A stretch of 64,000 bases of DNA, taken from contig NZ_LQXR01000001.1 of NCBI RefSeq assembly GCF_001590725.1, positions 248,001 to 312,000 on the forward strand, given 5' to 3'. The notes under the pieces were generated by a model. It was not told the origin of the DNA. It saw only the letters and a list, made by a program, of their open reading frames with translations, and made no database searches. This stretch comes from Snodgrassella sp. CFCC 13594. Its GTDB lineage: Bacteria > Pseudomonadota > Gammaproteobacteria > Burkholderiales > Neisseriaceae. Below, one piece after another: positions 58,485 to 64,000 of the stretch; within the stretch, counting starts at the first letter, position 1, and each line of letters starts with the position of its first letter. The position numbers and the translations under genes are program-made.

Positions 58485-59066
58485 ATGAGCCACGAATCTT
58501 TGGTATGGGTTTTGAACAAGCCTTATGGGGTGATTTGTCAGTTTGGTGAACACGAAAAACACCCCAGCTTAAAAAAATACGTGCCTATTCCTGATGTTTA
58601 TCCAGCGGGGCGCTTGGATACAGACAGCGAAGGCTTACTACTGCTCACCGATGATGGTCAGTTGCAAGCCAAAATTGCTCATCCCAAATACAAAATGGAA
58701 AAAACCTATTGGGCGCAGGTTGAGGGCAGTGTCCATGATGCGGGTTTGGCCATGTTGCGCCAAGGCGTGGATTTGGGTGATTTTGTAACGCAGCCTGCCA
58801 ACATAAGGGTGCTGCACCATACCGATACTGCGGCTTTGTGGCCACGTGAGCCGCCCATTCGTGTGCGCCAAACGGTGCCTGATTTTTGGCTGGAAATACG
58901 CATACGTGAAGGTAAAAATCGACAAGTCAGGCGCATGTGCGCGCGGGCTGGATGGCCTTGCCTGCGCTTGGTGCGGATCGGCATTGGCCCGTTTAATGTG
59001 TTGGATTTAAAATTGGCTTTAGGGGAATGTCGACGTATACCGATGCCGCAATGGCATGGACTTTGA
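58485..59066 (+). CDS. rluE: 23S rRNA pseudouridine synthase, RluE type
   Basis: A 193-residue RsuA-family pseudouridine synthase without an S4 domain, like E. coli RluE, which makes pseudouridine 2457 in 23S rRNA. NKPYGVICQF and the catalytic AGRLDTDSEGLLLLTDDG are clear, and REGKNRQVRRMCARAGWPCLRLVR is the C-terminal signature. ATG 58485 is a natural start. Second rRNA pseudouridine synthase gene in the window. Confidence 0.9.
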   Translation: MSHESLVWVLNKPYGVICQFGEHEKHPSLKKYVPIPDVYPAGRLDTDSEGLLLLTDDGQLQAKIAHPKYKMEKTYWAQVEGSVHDAGLAMLRQGVDLGDFVTQPANIRVLHHTDTAALWPREPPIRVRQTVPDFWLEIRIREGKNRQVRRMCARAGWPCLRLVRIGIGPFNVLDLKLALGECRRIPMPQWHGL

Positions 59067-59104
59067 CATGGCTAGTGCAGCGACTATACTGGCAAAACAC
59101 ACAT

Positions 59105-59116
59105 TTCAGGCAGCCT
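59105..59116 (-). repeat. DNA uptake sequence (minus orientation)
   Basis: Exact TTCAGGCAGCCT between rluE and ndh, not in a hairpin. Confidence 0.9.
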
Positions 59117-59158
59117 AACTGCGTCAGAATATCGGCTGTGGGCAGCTAAGGATAAATT

Positions 59159-60466
59159 ATGTATTACGATTACGTGGTGGTGGGTGGTGGTGCCGGCGGT
59201 TTGGAACTGGTCTCCCGTTTGGGGCGTCATTTTGGTCGAGAAGGACACGATAAAGTGTTGCTCATCGATAAATCCAGCTACCACATTTGGAAACCGACTT
59301 TGCACGAGGTAGCAGTTGGCACCCTCAATCCGCAACAGGAGGGCCTCTCATACAGCATTTTGGCGCGTAGCAATCATTTCAGTTTTGCTTGTGGTCAGTT
59401 GTTGGATTTTGATCCCGAGAACAAAAGCCTCACGCTGGAAGCCGTATTCGATGATGAAAATGAGGCGGCTATCATTCCAGAGCGGAACATCCGTTTTGGC
59501 CAATGTGTATTGGCTATCGGCAGCGGCTCCAATTTTTTCAATACACCCGGCGCAGCCGAACATGCTTATGTATTGGAACACTCATTGGATGCTGTTGATT
59601 TTCAACAGCATCTGCTCAATCTCTTTTCCAAAGCCGCTTATGGAGACAACAAAAATCTGGACGTGGTGATCGTGGGCGCCGGGGCTACCGGTGTGGAGCT
59701 GGCCGCAGAAATGTTGGAAGCGTATCACGAAATTTTGCCCATTTTTGGTTCCAGCCAGAAGTTCGATATCCACATTAGCCTGATTGAGTCTGCACCCCGT
59801 ATTTTGGCAGGATTGCCTGAACGCATTTCCGTTCAGGCAGCTCAAGCGTTGCGCGCCAAAAGCGTGTCTATTTATGAGAGCCATCGGGCGGTTGAAGTGG
59901 GTACCGATTTTGTGTTGATGGCAGATAAATTGCGGCCAGATGCAGAGCCGCAACGCATCCATGCCGATGTAGTGGTGTGGGCCGCTGGGATTAAAGCGGC
60001 GGAAAGCAATGCCGATTATGGCTTGCCGGTGAACCGCTTGAATCAATTTGAAGTTGATACACACCTGCAAACCCCGTTTGCAGGTGTGTATGCCTTGGGT
60101 GATTGTGCTGCCTGTCCATGGCATGATGATAAAATTTTGCCTGCACGTGCCCAAGTGGCGCACCAGCAGGCTTCGTATTTGGCTGATAAATGGTGGCATG
60201 AATACAAACAGCGGCCATTCACTCAATCTTTTGTATATAAAGATTATGGCTCATTGGTTTCGCTCGGCAACAATCAAGGGGTTGGTAATTTAATGGGCAG
60301 TTTGAGTGGTGGTAATTTCTTTATTGAAGGCTTGATTGCCAAGTGGATGTACATGTCTTTGCATTTAAAACACCATGCCGCCATTTTGGGCTATTGGAAA
60401 ACTGGCTTATTGGCCATTGCCCGACTGGCACAAAGTCGTGTGTCGGGACGTTTGAAATTGCATTGA
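59159..60466 (+). CDS. ndh: Type II NADH:quinone oxidoreductase
   Basis: A 435-residue single-subunit, non-proton-pumping NADH dehydrogenase. FAD-binding VVVGGGAGGLELVSRLG is at 7-23 and NAD-binding VVIVGAGATGVELAAEM lies in the middle. YALGDCAA marks the second FAD contact, and a C-terminal amphipathic region (about 380-435) should hold it to the inner membrane. It ends in a strong two-way terminator against mfd. Confidence 0.93.
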   Translation: MYYDYVVVGGGAGGLELVSRLGRHFGREGHDKVLLIDKSSYHIWKPTLHEVAVGTLNPQQEGLSYSILARSNHFSFACGQLLDFDPENKSLTLEAVFDDENEAAIIPERNIRFGQCVLAIGSGSNFFNTPGAAEHAYVLEHSLDAVDFQQHLLNLFSKAAYGDNKNLDVVIVGAGATGVELAAEMLEAYHEILPIFGSSQKFDIHISLIESAPRILAGLPERISVQAAQALRAKSVSIYESHRAVEVGTDFVLMADKLRPDAEPQRIHADVVVWAAGIKAAESNADYGLPVNRLNQFEVDTHLQTPFAGVYALGDCAACPWHDDKILPARAQVAHQQASYLADKWWHEYKQRPFTQSFVYKDYGSLVSLGNNQGVGNLMGSLSGGNFFIEGLIAKWMYMSLHLKHHAAILGYWKTGLLAIARLAQSRVSGRLKLH

Positions 60467-60569
60467 TGTTGTTTCTGCATTGGTGTGTGGCTGAGTGGGT
60501 CGGTGTGTATATTTGCAGTTGGGTGCATGCAGCGCCAATGGCTTTCATTGATCTTTTTGTTGTTTATAG

Positions 60570-60608
60570 CCAATAGGCTGCCTGAAATAGATTCAGGCAG
60601 CCTATTGG
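60570..60608. terminator. Double uptake-sequence terminator between ndh and mfd
   Basis: A perfect 17-base-pair stem (60570-60586 with 60592-60608, loop ATAGA). Each arm holds an exact uptake sequence, at 60575-60586 (plus) and 60592-60603 (minus). Convergent genes end on both sides. Confidence 0.92.
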
Positions 60609-60650
60609 TTTGCTCGGTGCCAGAGGGTGGCGTTGCTACATCGTGCCCAG

Positions 60651-63600
60651 TTAGGCACGCAACTGTTTGAGCACGGTTTTGATGGTGTGTATGCGTTGCG
60701 CCACGTTTTCCATCACCGCCGTCACACGCAAGCGATCAGGCCCAGCCAAGCGATAATTTTTGTTGCTTTGCATCAGCATCACGATTTGAGCGGGGTCGAT
60801 GTGGTGGTGGCGACCAAAGGCTAAAGTGAGCACGTCTTCAGTGGCATCAATCGCATCTATACCCATTTCCTTGGCGACCAAGCGCAAGCGGTGGCTTTCA
60901 ATTAAGGTTTTGACCGGTTCTTCAGGCAACCCAAAGCGATCAATCAATTCTTCGTGTACCGCATCGATTTGTGCCTCGGTTTCGCAGGTGGCCAATCGCT
61001 TATACAACACCAAACGTTCATGGATATCAGGACAATAATCTTCAGGCAAGAGCGCCGGACTGTGTAATTTGATGTCGGTGGTTACGCCCAGCGGCGCATC
61101 CAGATCGGGCACTCTGCCTTTTTTCAAATCGCGCACCGCTTGTTTCAGCATTTCGGTGTAGAGCGTAAAACCCACTTGCAGCATTTCGCCTGATTGACCT
61201 TCGCCCAAAACCTCACCAGCGCCACGAATTTCTAAGTCTTGCATGGCCAACGTAAAACCAGCGCCTAAATCATCGGCGGCTTCGATGGCTTCTAATCGTT
61301 TTTGGGCATCTTTACTCACAAATTCGGGCGTAAGCAAATAGGCATAAGCTTGATGGTGGGACCGGCCCACGCGTCCACGCAGTTGATGTAATTGTGCTAG
61401 GCCGAATTTATCTGCGCGATTGATGATGATGGTATTGGCATTGGGAATGTCGATGCCCGTTTCGATGATGGTGGAGCACAATAGGACATTGTAGCGTTGT
61501 TGTAAAAAATCACGCATCACTTGCTCCAGTTCACGCTCGCGCAATTGGCCATGGGCCACGCCGATACGCGCTTCTGGTAACAACTCGCCCAAACGCTCAT
61601 AGGCATTGGCCATGGTTTCGACTTCGTTGTGCAGGAAAAATACTTGGCCGCCACGTTTTAATTCACGTAACACCGCTTCTCGAATCAAGCCTTCTTCAAA
61701 AGGCCGCACAAAGGTTTTCACCGCCAGACGTCGGTTGGGTGCGGTGGTGATCAAAGAGAAATCGCGCAAGCCTTCTAAGGCCATACTCAAGGTTCTCGGA
61801 ATCGGTGTGGCTGTAAGGGTGAGTACATCCACATTGGCGCGCAAGCGTTTGAGTTGCTCTTTTTGGCGCACCCCAAAGCGGTGCTCTTCATCGATCACCA
61901 CCAGCCCCAAATTATGGAACACCATGTCTGGCTGAACCAATTTATGCGTGCCGATGACGATGTCTACCGTGCCTTTGGCCAAGCCATCCAGTGTGGCTCG
62001 GGTTTCTTTGCTGCTGTTGAAGCGGGAGAGCTGCGCAATTTTGATGGGGAAATCAGCGAATCGATCCACAAAATTTTGGAAATGCTGTTCAACCAACAAG
62101 GTAGTGGGGGCCAAAACCGCCACCTGCTTGCCTGCCATCGCCGCCACAAAAGCCGCGCGCAGAGCCACTTCTGTTTTGCCAAACCCCACATCTCCACAAA
62201 TCAGCCTGTCCATCGGCTTGTCTGCGGTTAAATCTTTTAAGGTAGCAGCGATGGCCGCTGCTTGATCTTCGGTTTCTTCATAACCAAAGCCATCGGCGAA
62301 AGCTTGATAATCTTGTTCGTTTAACGCAAATTGATGACCACTTTGCGCCGCGCGCTGCGCATAAAGATTGAGCAACTCTGCCGCTGTGTCGCGTGCCTTT
62401 TCGGCGGCCTTATGTTTGGCTTTATTCCACGCGCCATGACCCAGTTTGTGTAGTGAAACACTTTCGTGTGCGTGGCCCGCATAACGTGAAATCAAATGCA
62501 ACTGCGACACTGGGACATACAATTGGGCATTTTCAGCATATTCCAAAAGCATCATTTCAGTATTGCCTTCACCCAAGTCTAAATTCACCAAGCCCATGTA
62601 GCGACCTATGCCATGCTGCTCGTGAACCACTGGGTCGCCGATATTGATTTCAGCCAAATCGCGCAGCATGCCGTCGGAAATGGCATTGTGCTTGCGCCGC
62701 GTGCGTCTGCCGCGCACCACGTATTGATACAAATCCGCTTCAGTGACCACCGCCAATGCTCGCTCGGGTAGCTGAAAGCCAAAAGCAATGGGCGCTACCG
62801 TAAGACACAATGGTGCATTGCTATCCAGAAAAGCTTGCCAGTCAGCCACAGGCGTCATGGTTAAACCATTTTGTTGCATAAACCCCAACATGGTTTCTCG
62901 GCGCCCCAAACCCTCAGCACATAACAAAATCCGTCCGCCAAAGGCTGCCTGAAATGCTTTTAAAGCGGTGAGGGGTTCAGGCGAACGCCGATCAACTGCC
63001 ACATTGGGTAGCGTTTGTGCATTTTGGGTTTGCCACTCTGGCCAAATTTGGGCATAAGGTTTGATGCGTGCGCCAAATTGGTCTTCACTCCAATACAAAT
63101 GTTGCGGCGGCAATGGTGGGTAGGTTTCATCGCCTTGTGCCAACCCATAGCGGTTTTTTACTTCCTGCCAGAATTGGGCTGCTTGTTGGTGTATTTCGCC
63201 TAAGCAAATGAGCAAAGCATCTGTGGGCGCATAGTCAAATACGCTGGCACAATCTTCTTCAAAAAACAGCGGTAAATAATATTCCACACCGGCGCCGTAT
63301 TGGCCGTTGGATACTGCTTTATATACGGCTGCTTGATTGGCATCGGCTTGAATTTCTTCGCGAAAACGGCTGCGAAAAATCTTTTGTGCATCGGCATCAG
63401 TGGGAAATTCATGCGCGGGCAATAAGCGGATTTCGTTTACGTTGGCTAAGGTGCGTTGGGTGTCGGCATCAAAGGTTTTGATGCTGTCGATTTCATCCCC
63501 AAATAAATCAAGACGATAGGGTGTATCGCTGCCCATTGGATACAAATCAATGATGCCACCGCGAATGGCAAATTCACCACTGGCCACGACGTGTGACACA

Positions 63601-64000
63601 TTGTTGTAACCGGCTTCGATAAGGTTGTGTTTGAGTGCGTCCACCTTGAGGTTTTGACCTGTTTTCAGCCAAAAGGTACGGCCCATTAAAAAATGCGGTG
63701 GCACCACTTTTTGCATGGCACTGGCCACTGGCAGCAATAACACGTCTACTTGCCCATTTTTTAATTGCCAGAGGGCAGCCAGTCGCTCAGACACCAAATC
63801 TTGGTGAGGCGAGAAATGTTCATAAGGCAATGTTTCCCAATCTGGGAAAAACACAGCGTTGGCACTGGGATCGAAAAAATGCCAAGCTGCTTGTAGGCGC
63901 AATGCTTGCTCGGTATCGGCGGTCAGCACGATTTTGGTACGGCTGTGAGGCAGTTGCTCGCTCAGTAATAAGGCAAACTGCCTGCGCTCAAATCAGCCAA
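60651..64000 (-). pseudogene. mfd: Transcription-repair coupling factor Mfd (partial, frameshifted)
   Basis: Mfd removes stalled RNA polymerase and recruits UvrA. The readable 1092 residues include the UvrB-like DWETLPYEHFSPHQD region, the RNA polymerase-interaction segment VVHEQHGIGRYMGLV, translocase Walker A GDVGFGKTEVALRAAF, DEEHRFG, TATPIPRTL, HQLRGRVGRS and a TRCF C-terminal domain. The frame is open back to 63929, then needs one more base at AAA 63975-63977 (plus strand) to read AGSFALLLSEQLPHSRTKIV and continue off the window. An exact uptake sequence lies inside at 62942-62953. The 5' end is outside the window. Confidence 0.9.
62942..62953 (+). repeat. Intragenic DNA uptake sequence
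   Basis: Exact AGGCTGCCTGAA inside mfd. Confidence 0.9.

Overview
The window is a chromosomal segment of a Neisseriaceae bacterium. The best clue is the 12-base DNA uptake sequence AGGCTGCCTGAA. I find 22 exact copies by eye, on both strands, alone or inside terminator hairpins. This is the dialect reported for Simonsiella and relatives, not the GCCGTCTGAA core of Neisseria. Gene content agrees: a rimP-nusA-infB-rbfA-truB-rpsO block, a MutL with the endonuclease motif, and ettA, dsdA and ndh. The genus cannot be fixed from sequence alone.

Layout. 0-3 kb: slyD, then hda-HAD phosphatase-cutA. 3-12.6 kb: an AEC permease, then the transcription/translation cluster rimP-nusA-infB-rbfA, a reversed livJ-type lipoprotein, truB and rpsO. 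12.7-18.7 kb: flavohemoglobin hmp under an NsrR-like palindrome, lgt, an FNT channel, and the rRNA-modification pair rlmL and an RluF-like synthase. 19-25.5 kb: mutY, an AraC regulator with a small lipoprotein, grxB, hemF and an acyl-CoA synthetase. 25.8-33.9 kb: an LplT-like MFS protein, sdaA, mltD, a YafS-like methyltransferase, and bcp-ogt-xerD. 34-44.7 kb: an AAHS-type MFS transporter, ttcA, a LysR-glycerate kinase pair, DoxX and LigB-type proteins, an aminotransferase, mutL and dedA. 44.9-49.8 kb: ettA, dsdA-dsdC and a ClbS/DfsB-like protein. 50-57.3 kb is the most accessory-like part: a DUF333 lipoprotein, a SHOCT membrane protein, a PhyH dioxygenase, an orphan amino-acid-binding lipoprotein, an autotransporter lacking a signal peptide, and a ThrE exporter. 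57.5-64 kb: argB, rluE, ndh and mfd, which runs off the right edge.

The most striking pattern is that nine otherwise normal genes (hmp, livJ-type, truB, rluF-like, mltD, glycerate kinase, dsdA, dsdC, mfd) are each broken by the loss of exactly one base, nearly always in a short homopolymer. One restored base rejoins two halves that together read as a full family member. Nine such events, all single-base deletions and including housekeeping genes, fit systematic consensus error in a long-read assembly better than biology. The G6 tract in the livJ-type gene could still be phase-variable.

I found no rRNA, tRNA, CRISPR array, prophage or intact insertion sequence. I do not see a convincing undescribed multi-gene system. 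The best leads are the ClbS/DfsB-like protein, the leaderless autotransporter, the NsrR-type site at hmp, the rimP leader hairpin and the uptake-sequence terminators.
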